A DNA stretch of 64,000 bases from positions 1 through 64,000 of the forward strand of contig JSYX01000131.1 in the NCBI GenBank assembly GCA_000787465.1, in the 5' to 3' direction. This DNA comes from Thermomucor indicae-seudaticae (taxonomy: Eukaryota; Mucoromycota; Mucoromycetes; Mucorales; Lichtheimiaceae). Below are positions 1 to 10,303 of this stretch, one piece after another. The notes under the pieces were generated by a model. That model was not told the DNA's origin and ran no database searches. It saw only the letters and a program-made list of their open reading frames with translations. The position numbers and the translations under genes were made by a program. The stretch's first letter is position 1. Each line of letters starts with the position of its first letter.

Positions 1-779
1 TTCTTTTCTATATAGATGGTGTCTACGGTATATCGAAAGATACAACAATCGAAAGTTACAATAAGTCGAGAACAAATCATAAAAAATGTGAATATTCAAA
101 GGCATATGAAATAAACACGGTCGTGTCACCGTCTGCTAAAGGTTCTGTGGGCAGTTGTTATAAATAAGACAATATCAAGCAAAGGAAAGCCAACCGTATT
201 GAGTGAAAAAGAAGAGAAAAGCTCTTTTCATCGGTTGCGGGGCGAGACACCCGCAGACCTCCCCTTGTTATTATATTATAGATATATCCAGTAATATTGC
301 AACAAGAAGAGGGCTTTCTCAAATTTCCTTTTATCCCGTGGATTCCCATAGGACAAGCTCGCCTGGTGGATTCCGCCGGGAAAGTCAAAAATTCTTGCCG
401 CACGCGTGTATCGAATACGACACTCGTCACTGGAATCGTAATACGTTGTTGGATATGATACATATACTCTGAGCCGTGCGGGACAACCAAGATCATCAGC
501 GTCCCGAGTACTCCCGTCGTGGTCAGCGGGCTCTGGAGCGGATAAACATGCCCATACAAGACTGGGATTACTCGACCGACGACAAGCACCAACCCCGGCA
601 GTGACTGACAGCCTAGTTCAAGAGGTTCTGTCGCTGATTGGCGTCAAGCTTACTGCCATAGAGAACGCAGTCACTTACACCTCAGTTTCGGGCTGATCAG
701 ATCCGGTGGTAAATGATGCCGAAAACTCCGTTACACAAACTCATTTTGCTATTTGCACCGTTCACCTTCCTATTGCGCA
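1..779. other. Region upstream of AVL9, no supported gene
   Basis: No gene is supported here. The minus strand is open from 592 to 158, but it opens on a valine-rich stretch that matches no family I recognise. It could be the 3' part of a gene lying off the left edge, or chance. The last 180 bases are probably the promoter and leader of the adjoining plus-strand AVL9 gene. Confidence 0.4.
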
Positions 780-3613
780 ATGGAGAATGAATCCTTGGTT
801 GCCGCACTCTTGGTGGTTGGATTCCACCATGCCTACGGACCCATCGTCGAACTTTGTGTACCGCCATTGCCACAACAAAATCAGCAGAAACAAACGGTAC
901 TTGAAAAGCTAGAGTTACCAGACGAGTGGAGCTTCCTACCATTCCTGGCTTTGCCAGGTAATATAAATATATCAAGTACAGAAAAGGACGATATAACTGA
1001 GAATAACATATGCGGGTTAGACGGTGCTCATCAGAAAGACGAAGACTTTGCGTATTTCCACTTGCCACCGGTGCCCGGCTGGCCAGTCGCAGAGACAACG
1101 CTGTTTGGCATCTCTTGTAATCGTCAGATTGCCACCAAAGTAAACTCCACGCTTAATCCAAGATGTAACGCGTGTTGTGAACTAAAGATGAACGAGGTTT
1201 AGGACTTGGTTGTAAAGACTCCAGACATGACTCGGTCTATTGTTCAGAAGGCCGTGGTGGTCTTGGCTCGTCAGGTTTGGATACAGTCTTTTTCTTCGCA
1301 AACGGACAAGGTATGATAATACTAACATGGTGTGTGTATAGCCAATCTTTGGACCTTTGCGACAAAAATTGTTGGTCATCACGACAGCATGGTTCAATCA
1401 AAAGGACTTTACGCAATTAGATATACTCTATGTCAGTCAATTTTACGCACTTATTACCGTGGATGACAAGCTGAATCATTTTTATCCAGAATCTATACCA
1501 TAACTTACAGAGTACTTTTTGCGGACCTATCGATGATTCAACGCTGTACATGGGCAAGTGTCGAGGCAGTCAGCAATCCAGGCGAGGGAGGAGGAGAGTC
1601 TAACGAGTGGTAATAGGAACTTCGCTTCGAGAGCTAGTGCACAAGTTTAAAAGCAAGACGCTGATGCTTCTTAAGCTTTTACTATTGGAGAGGCGGGCAA
1701 GTAGACCAACAAGAGAGAGTGCGAGTGTGTGACATGAGTGCTAACTTGCGTATTAGATTTTATTTTATGGATACCCTGTAGAAAGACTCTGTACATTCGA
1801 ATACTCGCTTATGTCACTTGTGCCAGGTAATACGCTTCCGGAGAACAAAGGCAAAACGAATCGCTCAACAAGCGGGTTGGCTAGGTCTTTTGAGATCGCT
1901 GCAAGCTTCAGGGGATCCCAAGCTGGATACCACAAAAGGCTCTGTGCGAACAACAGAAGCCAAAGAACTGTCGAGCCATGACAAGGAAAGTCTACTTCGA
2001 TTCATGGGTCTTCCCTTGCGGCTATTTCAAAAGGTAGAGAAAAAGAAAAGAATGTGAACACGCCCAGTAAGATATCGACTCTTTGGCAGGGATCCTTTTT
2101 TCAACCTTACCTGCCTTTACAACAAATAGACATTTTGTCGTCGCCTGAAACGCATTCATTTGTCGCCGGAACTACGAACCAGATCTTTTTCCGTCCCAAG
2201 AATGATACCAACATTGACGTTTTGGTCAATGTAAGTCAAAGCGTTATTCGGCTGCTCCTGATGCACACGGGTCGCTGATGGATAACCTGACCAAGGTCGA
2301 AACGGGTACATTAGACTTTTATACGCAGCAACTGGCGAGTCTAGTCAGTCCGACTCTTGCTGACCGGCGTTGGATGGAGAAGATAGTAAAGGTTGTAAAT
2401 GATACATGGGATCAAAATGGTGAGTAATATACTGTGGGTGAATTGCGTACGCAATTTGGGGAGGTAATGAACGAAGAAGTTAGACCCGAGTCGGCCTGTG
2501 CAGAACACGTACCTTGGATCGGATGACTACCTTCGAGCACGTTTTGAGGAATACATCTTGTCGTTATTATCGAGCATGAAGCATGCACAGGACTCCAATA
2601 TGATAGCCGAGTTGCACCATTCTGCTCAGCAGGAGGAGGTCATGCTGGACGGTGATCGTGAGCGCGACTATCTAGCTGACTATGGTATGAACTGGTTACT
2701 GGCATGGCGAGAGACGCAGAATTTTAGGATATGGGACCGCTACACGGACCACGAGATTTACGAAATTGTGGAACCCGGGTAAAAGAATAAAGCACAGATT
2801 TACTTGGAAAGGCAAAACTTACCCCCGATTCCGCTTTATGCAGACATCCCGGCATGGGTAACATCTCAATCGTGGATATCCAGAATACATTATCAAAGTA
2901 GGTAAAAAACATAAAGCATGTTGCATAAAGAAAGGTCAGTAAGGCTTATTTATCCGTCGGGGTGGGGTGGGGGTGAATAAGTCGACTTCGCGATTTACAG
3001 CTGCGGCAAAACTTGGCACCATTGCGTCAAACCCTTTCGCGAGCCGTGTCGAGTGGCAGATCCCGATTGTTTCGCGGTGTGGATGCATTATGGAGCGAAT
3101 TTGAACGTGGTATCACTGAAAGCGATGTGTCAGCAACAAGGCCGTCTACAGAATCAGTGAAATCGGATAATAGTAATAGTAGTAGCAGTAGTACGTAAAC
3201 TTTCAATTTCCCCATCTCCTCATAGATTACTGATCTTTTTTCCGTTCAGCCGGTCGAGATCGTAACCGGCGATGGTCATCAACCATGGTGCACGAAGATA
3301 CTCTTCTTGGAAACACAAGCCATCAGGCGGGTCGCTTATTTTCTAGTTTTTCATCCTTTCTAAGTCGGAAACAGCGCGAGATCTCGCAAGTCATGGAGGT
3401 AAGGAAATGGAGATTGCCTTTATAGCTAGACAAAAAGCTCATAATCATTTATTGAAAAAGGAGTCGAATCAGCGGGAACGATCAATAAAGGCGTCCGCGA
3501 GCAGTAGTGATGATGACGCCTCGGCCTTTGTGGATGTGGGCGCCATGTACACGTTTTCGCCATCTACATCTTGTACGACAGATAATCACGAAAATAACAA
3601 GAATATTGAATAG
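780..3613 (+). CDS. AVL9 homologue, late secretory pathway DENN-type protein
   Basis: This is a multi-exon gene for an Avl9 family protein. The family acts in exocytic traffic from the Golgi and has a longin/DENN-type fold. I chose the ATG at 780 because it opens the family N-terminus MENESLVAALLVVGFHHAYG, followed by WSFLPFLALP and LFGISCNRQI. The first intron is 958-1020. Later exons carry the segment around MTRSIVQKAVVVL (about 1225), STFCGPIDDSTLYMG (about 1510), REL-KFKSKTLMLLKLLLLERR (about 1630-1690), FYGYPVERLCTFEYSL (about 1762), LPLQQIDILSS (about 2112) and YLGSDDYLRARFEEYILSLL (about 2510). A C-terminal helix around LAPLRQTLSRAVSSG lies near 3010. The tail is Ser-rich and hydrophilic, ending at 3613. 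Family assignment is firm; the splice sites in the last 600 bases are less certain. Confidence 0.88.
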
Positions 3614-3711
3614 AATCAAGACAATGTACAGAAATTTATTATTCGTCGAATAATTATTTACAAAGAGACATAAAGCGAAAGAAATACAAAATGGGATAGG
3701 AAAATTAAGAA

Positions 3712-5803
3712 TTAAAAAGAGTAGATATGGTTTGTACGATAGACCGTGCCGTTTGATTCACGGACAAGGGAAATGGGCAGGGTTTTCCATTCATCCTGGA
3801 TGACCAGGACAGGACTCATGAGTAAATCCTGGATTGGTGGGATATGGCCCACGATTTTGTTGGGTTCAGAGCACAGGATGGTGGCGCGAACGTTGCCTAG
3901 CCAGACAGAGAGTCCAAGCAAATGCGAGCCCGTTAATACAAAAGTGTTGCTGTCTTTTACTGAAAATTCCTGGGTGATTGGGAAAGGACCGAACGGAAGT
4001 GAGGTCGGAGGGGTCCAAAAGGTGTATGTGGCGCATTCAGTGCCTATGACAGTCCAGATAGCTGCATCGACGATCTCTAAGCGTTTGCGTCGATCTTCCT
4101 GATGCCACAAGAATGTCCTGTCGTGCATACCGACTGTGTCTTTGATGCATGAAAGAAAAGTGTCGTGCTTTGATTCGAGTTCGAACGCGACGCGATGCAA
4201 TTGAGAGACTGGGTCGTCCGGGTTGCGTGTGCGGTCAATGGGGCGGACGATCAAGACGGGACTCGTACGGCCAGTCTGGACGCATTGGAGGACGATATGT
4301 TGATTGTATCGGATGGGTTGTTGCTGAAGGTTATTGCTGCTGTCCTGGTGCACCCATTCGCCTGCACTATTCTTTTGCACGGTCCAAATGAAAAACGGGT
4401 CCCAAGAACCTGCGCGTGCGGTGAACTCTAGTTGCTTATCAGGGCTGCCGGAGGAAAGCTGGACGCCAAGATATTTGGTTGACACTGTCTGCGATCGGAT
4501 ACGATTGAACAAGGCGATGGTGGAACCATGGTGGATACAGTCTGCAGATCCTTCACTTTTCAGACAGCGGACGGAGAAACGGTATCGAACAAAGTAACTT
4601 ACGTTCCAAATGCTTGCTTTGTTTCTTTTTACTGGGTTTACTGATCACTTTAATATTGCGACTAGGTAAGACGCCAAGGGATTGACCGCCCAGCTGAAGA
4701 TCAAGCAAAACCTGGACCTGCCTTCGTTTCTCTGCTGCGTCCGTGATATGAAGGTGTTTGGCGACACATTTACCATAGGCGGACGAATAATGATGGAAAA
4801 ATGGGGTTGCCAGACGCCCGGTCTCGGCATCAAACCACTCCAATGTACCAGACACAGGATGGCTACCCGCAATCGGTTGACTGTTCTCTGTTCCAATGCG
4901 GATCAGAAGTCCGTTGGGCTGTTGCCAGGGACCCAGCAGAAGGGTTGTCGGCGGCGGAGACAAGAACCTTAATTGTGAGGGGCGAGCCAATCAGAAACTG
5001 GGTCATTTTCGCACGCTTGACAGCCAAAAATACCTTTTTTCGGTCCCGTAACTCTTTTGTGCAACTTTACCGGTTAAGATAATGACGGTGCGTTCGCCCG
5101 ATAACATGAGTCCCGACGATTCGGCAGAAAGGTATTGCTTTACCAACGGCATCCAGTCCTCGGCTTGTTCGTCTTGTGACGGAGGAGCTGAGAGCAGTAG
5201 TTCGCCTGGTTGAATAGGGGAAATGGGTGGAGAGAGGATGGATGATGATGACGAGGAAGAGGCAGAAGGGGAAGTGAGTGTGGGTGATAAGGGTACGTCA
5301 TTGGTGCCCAGCAGGAACCAATCCGTATCCATCATGGCATTTTCCTGGTGATCAGGGATGACGGATGAAGGAGGCGCGCAAAAATCTGTTGTCGGCAGGT
5401 TGTCTGGAACCGTCTTGCGCCTTCGTAAAGGGCGACTTTCTTGCGATGCTATCAGTGGCTGATCAATGGGCGCATTAGCAGAAGAAGCAGATAAGGGTGC
5501 ACGAGCGTTAAGTTGATGCATGATTGCGAAAAGCTGCTGCATCGAGTCATCCTCCGGTCCATTTTGATGATTTATCGCAAAGTCCTCCACATCGCTGGAG
5601 CACTTGTCCACCTGCAAAAGCGAGAGAATGGACGCCACAAAGTCATCATCCAATGGTCCTGAGCTCAGTAACGGGTTATCGCCACCCGCACTCGGCCACT
5701 CTTCGCTGTCATGCTTTCGTTTTCGACTCACGGCGTCTTGTCGGTCATCAACGTCTTGGAAGTAATCGGATAATGCAAGTGTATCGAGAGAGGAGGGCGA
5801 CAT
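3712..5803 (-). CDS. CSL (CBF1/RBP-Jk/Su(H)/LAG-1) family transcription factor
   Basis: This is a sequence-specific DNA-binding factor of the CSL family, known in animals as the nuclear effector of Notch and present in some fungi without Notch. There are three exons. Exon 1 runs from an ATG at 5803 and encodes an acidic, Ser/Pro-rich, probably disordered N-terminus of about 250 residues, then VAQKSYGTEKR. A short intron ends just before 4969, and the next exon continues FLSPPPTTLLLGPW, so the split joins the conserved core EKR-FLSPPP. Exon 2 ends near ISKPSKKKQSKHLE. Exon 3 (from about 4540) reads IALFNRIRSQTVSTKYLGVQ, the DNA-contacting beta-trefoil signature, and runs to the C-terminal Rel-like domain. 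An in-frame ATG 45 bases upstream (5848) is an alternative start. Long N-terminal extensions are usual in fungal CSL proteins. No partner can be inferred from the neighbours. Confidence 0.9.
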
Positions 5804-6557
5804 GATGACGCGGACAATAGAAAGAATAAAAGAAGAAGAAGGAAGCAAAGGAAAAGATTTATCTGTTTGCGCAATCTTTAAAGCAGCTACGTACGTATCG
5901 ACTGGCAGTACAACAGGTTTCCATATATGGATTGCATATTCCCCACTTTCTCACATCGCACTATCTATCTAAGACATTGTTTGATGATCAAAAGGGAAGG
6001 AACAAACCCGAAGTTTAAGCGGGCGGATGACGTTGAACCAGACTCAGCTGATCCATTCATTCGAAACCACGAGGCAACTTTCCCACGGGGAACCGATTGC
6101 CTGGTGAATCCGGATACCCGTCACTGTGGAGTATAAGTACCATGAAGTATGTGCAACAATAGTGACGACAACATAAAGAACGCTATAAAGCGGACTCGAA
6201 TTGTGCAATTGGACATTTCAACACGTAACGATCGTGGCGTAAGGCAGAAATAAACAAAAGAAGCTCCAGTGGAACAAAAGCATGGACTGAAACGTAATCT
6301 CACTTTACATTTACCTGAATTTGGGCCGCAAATGACTTCTTTTTTCGGGTTCCATTGTTGTGGGGTAAGAATCCTTTTCCCGCCAATTTTTATAGTCTAT
6401 GCGATTAACCATTTGGACGGTCCCTTATTTACCCAGGCCCCGTGGGAAAGTTACTCGGTGGAGGAGGAGTGTTCTAATAAGCCTCATCGTATTCTGGAAT
6501 ATCCGATCAGTTGTTAGAGTACTGTAAGTTGCAACTTCATACGACGCTCTGCAGTCA
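5804..6557. other. Region between CSL and a small plus-strand gene
   Basis: This should hold the minus-strand CSL promoter near 5804-5900. A plus-strand open stretch at 6269-6517 contains YAINHLDGPLFTQAPWESYS and an acidic Cys-containing tail. It might be an upstream exon of the gene at 6558, but I could not join it in frame with confidence. Confidence 0.3.
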
Positions 6558-6920
6558 ATGGCATCAGTTATGAGCAGTGATGGTCTCGCCAAGCATAGCC
6601 GGCTTCCACCAGCCTATTACATTTTGGACATAGAGGCGTCAAAAGAAAAGGTAACTACTTCCACAAGTCCTTGTTTTCTTTCTATATCCTCTAAACGCGC
6701 TACCTCTTCTTTAACGTTACAGCAACCTATTGTCTCCTGGTTCCGTTTCCAGCCGCCAATGTACTCTGCTCGCGGTATTTGGCTTAGACAGTTTAAATCT
6801 CAGGACAGGTTTACATGGAGAGACCACCCCATACGAATAAGGGTGCTTGGCATGTACCAATCAGCATATGGTGTAAAACTTTTGGTGGGAGGAGAAGAGG
6901 CTTTATTATATTTCAGCTAG
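6558..6920 (+). CDS. Small conserved-looking hypothetical protein
   Basis: This is an unrecognised short gene. From the ATG at 6558 the frame reads [18 protein letters not shown], then reaches a good donor (GTAACT, 6651) and an acceptor at 6722. Removing these 72 bases keeps the frame and gives a 96-residue product continuing [20 protein letters not shown] and ending [13 protein letters not shown]. The putative intron is open in the same frame, so it may be retained, or the gene may be unspliced. The composition (aromatic and basic, no low complexity) looks like a folded protein. It may be the last exons of a longer gene starting near 6269. Its stop overlaps the stop of the converging ARPC4 gene by about four bases. 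Confidence 0.42.
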   Translation: MASVMSSDGLAKHSRLPPAYYILDIEASKEKVTTSTSPCFLSISSKRATSSLTLQQPIVSWFRFQPPMYSARGIWLRQFKSQDRFTWRDHPIRIRVLGMYQSAYGVKLLVGGEEALLYFS

Positions 6921-7680
6921 GCAAACTATTATCAACCGGCGTTTTAGTCTTTTTTATCATTACGAGAGCTTCATACTTCATCCGTACCTGGGATAGATAA
7001 CTCTCCGCGACTGTTCTGGCTCGCGTATTGACACTCAGCTTCATTTCAGAAATCTCCTTGTCAACTTCTTCCATAAAATGAACAATGAAATCCACCAATT
7101 TATGCTTGTACATTTGCTCAGTATGCGTGTTGGTGATAAGGAACGAGATATCATAACCCTTCCAAAGTTGTTACGATCAATCATAGATGTTCTTTATCAA
7201 CCGATAAAAAGCTGGGTTTATTATATCTTACCTCGACGGGTTTTCTGCGAAGGATCACAAAGTTTTCAGCTCTCATCATTAGGAATCGTGCGAATTTGTG
7301 ACATAAGATACGTTCGAGATCATCTGCTTGCTTGACCTTGATGCTCACACGCACAGAGTTTACAGAGGGTTCAATGAGCACCTTTTCGTTTTCATTGCGG
7401 CTAATCACAAGTGGGTTCAACAATGCTTCTTTTGACCTCCTGCAAGGCCAAGTTCAATATAAGGAATGGGCGTTGGCGTGTCTAATTCTCGGTCAAAACT
7501 TGCCCTGATTCGACTTCGGGTGTGTTGTGCCGCTCGGCAATCTGAGATGAAAAGTTCTCCAGACAAAGCGCAGCTGTCAACGTCGAGCGAACGGCGGTCA
7601 GGTATGGACGAAGTGTGTTTGACTACGTGTTCAAGACAATGAGCAAGGCATGACCATCAGACGGCGGAACCAACATCCAT
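6917..7680 (-). CDS. Arp2/3 complex subunit 4 (ARPC4/Arc19)
   Basis: This is the 20-kDa subunit of the Arp2/3 actin-nucleating complex, which makes branched actin at cortical patches. The exons, in order, encode [20 protein letters not shown] with [16 protein letters not shown] (about 7610-7510), then [20 protein letters not shown] through [20 protein letters not shown] (7430-7215), and then [20 protein letters not shown] and [20 protein letters not shown] (7115-6980). A last tiny exon probably encodes FA and the stop at 6917-6919. It follows a 3' intron starting GTACGG. The first exon is very short. An ATG at 7680 with an intron before the SNTLRPYL exon is my best reading, but the exact start is uncertain. 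The family is about 168-170 residues long and this fits. Confidence 0.9.
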
Positions 7681-8182
7681 GACTTTCATTCACTCTTGTT
7701 CATTTCCTCCATGCCACTTTTCTCCCTCGCCATTTCTCTTCCCCATCATTTTTCTTTGGTATGCCAGACAGATGAGTGGAAAGGACATTACCATCACGCG
7801 CGTTCTATTTTACAGAATGTGCACACGAAACCTCTCAGAGCCAAGGGCATGGTGGCACTATGAGCTGCGGTGTTCCAAAAGAATGTCCGCCCTAACAGGA
7901 GGGGATGGGATTGACAACAGGAAGGATTAGAAAAAAGACCATAAAAGAATGCTGAATAAGAGATAACTTCTTTCTTATTCTGTCTGCATTCCATCTGAAG
8001 AAATAAAGCAAAGGTCCATTGTAAACCAAACCATGAACGTTCTTGAGGAATTTGGTGTCAAAACAGATAAATAGTCGACGGGAAGAAGGAAGGAGCTCTG
8101 TTCCTTCAACAGCTCCATCTCTGCTCTTCCTCTTGCTTATTCCTTCGTTCTTTCGATACCCGTTTCTCAAATCTACTGAACA

Positions 8183-9196
8183 ATGCGTTTCACTCTTACT
8201 GCCATCGCTGCTGCTTTCCTTGCTCAAGCTGCCTATGCTCAAAGCTCTGCTGCCCACGTGTCTTCTGCCGCTAGCTCTGTTCATCAAGTCTCCTCTGCCG
8301 GTGCCCCAAGCCCTGTTTCTGCTTCTGCTCTTTACCCATCGTCGGTCAGTGCCATTAGACAAGCCGCTTCGTCTGTTTCCGCTTCCATGGCTTCTGCTAG
8401 CAGTATGAGCAGCAGGAGCAGCAGCAGCAGCAGCAGCCACATGAAGCGCGCTGGTGTCTTGGACTTCCTTGGAGGACTTATCCACGGTTTGGGCGAACAC
8501 GATAATGCTGCTCCTTCTTCTGCTGCTGTCAGTGATGGTGCTTCTGCTTCTGCTTCTGCGTCTGCCTCGGCCTCGGCCTCTTCCTCTGCCGCTGCTTCTT
8601 CGGCTCCCAGCAAAGCCCCTTCGTTCGACAAGCGTGCCGTCCTTGAATTCCTTGAGCAACTCTCTGCAGGTATCCAGTCTGCCAGCGCCCACATGCCTGT
8701 GTCGGCTTCCGCATCTGCTATGCACGCATCGGCTTCTGCATCCGCCGTGCCCATGTCGGTGGTCTCGAAGCCTGCCATGCCTGTGCCCGCTTCTGCAAGT
8801 ATGGTCAAGCGTGCTGAAGAACCCTCTGCCTCCTCTGGTGCTGCTCGCGCCTCCTCTGCCGCCTCTGCTCGTGCCTCCTCCGCTGCATCTGCTCGCGTGT
8901 CCTCGGCCGCTTCTGCCCGTGCCTCTTCTGCACCTGCTGCCCGTGTCTCTTCTGCTGCATCTGCTCGCGTCTCTTCCGTTCCTGCTGCTCGTGTCTCCTC
9001 AGCTGCTGCTCCTGTCCGCGTCTCCTCTGTTGCTCCTGCTCCTGCTCGTGCCTCTTCTGTTCGCGCCTCCCCGGCTGCTGTTGCAGACGAATACGAAGAA
9101 ATCTTTCCCGAGAACAAGAGCCTCTTTGCCGACCAAGAAGAAAACTGGGTTGAAGATGAATACTCTGCGCAACAATGGAAGGGTCGCAACTGGTAG
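8183..9196 (+). CDS. Secreted Ser/Ala-rich protein with three Lys-Arg (Kex2-type) sites
   Basis: This is a single-exon, 337-residue protein of no family I recognise. Residues 1-19 are a clear signal peptide (MRFTLTAIAAAFLAQAAYA). The rest is dominated by Ser, Ala and Val. Dibasic Lys-Arg pairs lie at 88-89, 150-151 and 209-210, each followed by Ala. The first two precede related amphipathic segments, AGVLDFLGGLIHGLGEHD and AVLEFLEQLSAGIQSASA, and the third precedes AEEPSASS. Residues 222-300 are a degenerate tandem repeat of about 8 residues, Arg-[Ala/Val]-Ser-Ser-x-x-x-Ala. The C-terminus (301-337) is acidic and aromatic and ends GRNW. Codons are strongly biased to GCT, TCT, GTC and AAG, and the leader (8100-8180) is pyrimidine-rich, so high expression is likely. 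It could be a structural wall or secretory protein or a Kex2-processed peptide precursor. Function is unknown. Confidence 0.8.
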   Translation: MRFTLTAIAAAFLAQAAYAQSSAAHVSSAASSVHQVSSAGAPSPVSASALYPSSVSAIRQAASSVSASMASASSMSSRSSSSSSSHMKRAGVLDFLGGLIHGLGEHDNAAPSSAAVSDGASASASASASASASSSAAASSAPSKAPSFDKRAVLEFLEQLSAGIQSASAHMPVSASASAMHASASASAVPMSVVSKPAMPVPASASMVKRAEEPSASSGAARASSAASARASSAASARVSSAASARASSAPAARVSSAASARVSSVPAARVSSAAAPVRVSSVAPAPARASSVRASPAAVADEYEEIFPENKSLFADQEENWVEDEYSAQQWKGRNW

Positions 9197-10303
9197 AAGA
9201 ATCACTCTTCTTCTTAGATCTTAAGTATTGGAAACCATCATGAAAATAGTAATAACCATAATAATAACGATAATAAAGGAAAAGCAAGCTTCGTGTTTCG
9301 CTTTTGTTCAATAAATGTATGTACATGTTATATGTTTTCTATCATTGCGTTCAAAAATTGGAGCTACACATCCATCAGTTATTCTTCCCATCTTCTATTT
9401 CTTTATCTTGGTCTTTATGTTACCTTGTCTAATAGAATACCCATTGGATATCGTTCATTATCTGCTAGTGTTTTCGAAAACAAAACAACTCTGTCCTTAT
9501 CAACGAGGAACAAGGCCCTAGATCAAATCACATCCTTTAGAAACACTGAGAAGCAAGTCCCCAATAAGAAAAGTTGGAAAACCTCTTGGAACTACTTGAT
9601 TCCTGATCAAAAACATTCAGATGAATTGAAAAATGCCGTGTCTTGTCGGACACTGTATCCCCACATTAGCTTGGATCTTCCTTTGCAGACAAAAAGGACT
9701 ACTTGCGCATAATAAATGTCGGCGACGACCTGAGGCCACAATTAGGAATTGTGGCCATTGCTCGGTGTACTAACTCTGTATCGACCGATACGGCTGCCAC
9801 TGCGGTATTTAAAGCTCGGAAGTGAGGCATGTAGGATCTGGAAAATCAGGTCAGATTCAGTTGAGGACTCCTGGATCCAGCATCGCCTATTATTTACTCA
9901 ATATGCTCCAAATCCTGCCGACTTTCGGGTGTGCTAGATGACAATTCACTCGTGAGCATTGTCGCTTTTGTAAACTTGAACACAGACTTACAAATCTCGC
10001 GTGTAGAAAAATAAAACAAGAAAATTCGCGTGCTGTAATATGTCAGAAATTCTGACTTGGTCAATCTCATTATTACAATAGCCATCCATTAGGAAATCAT
10101 GCACAGTTTGTATTGTCGGCAGGTAAAAATGCTTTTTGTGGGCGGTTGTCGCGACTTCTTCCTCAAAACGCCTTTTCCCAATCATAATTGCCGGACAAAC
10201 GAGAGAGAAAGAAAAGGCGGGTATTTGCTGCAGGCATTAGAATATTTTTTATTCGACTTCGTGCGTGCACGTGGGTTTCATTGTCCAGAAGTGTTTCTTT
10301 GAT
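9197..10303. other. Intergenic, no supported gene
   Basis: This is the AT-rich 3' region of the secreted-protein gene followed by the 3' flank of UBA2. Plus-strand open stretches at 9293-9712 have no recognisable motif and a composition typical of non-coding DNA. Confidence 0.5.

Noticed and set aside
158..592. 144-codon minus-strand open frame at the left edge
   Set aside because: No recognisable motif, and the start is within a divergent intergenic region. It cannot be told from chance without the flanking sequence.
8332..9189. 285-codon open frame antisense to the secreted Ser/Ala-rich gene
   Set aside because: It is the mirror of GCT/TCT-rich codons, which read as Glu/Ala/Thr repeats on the other strand. 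It has no start context or motif of its own.
9293..9712. 139-codon plus-strand frame after the secreted-protein gene
   Set aside because: AT-rich with no motif; it includes the likely polyadenylation region.
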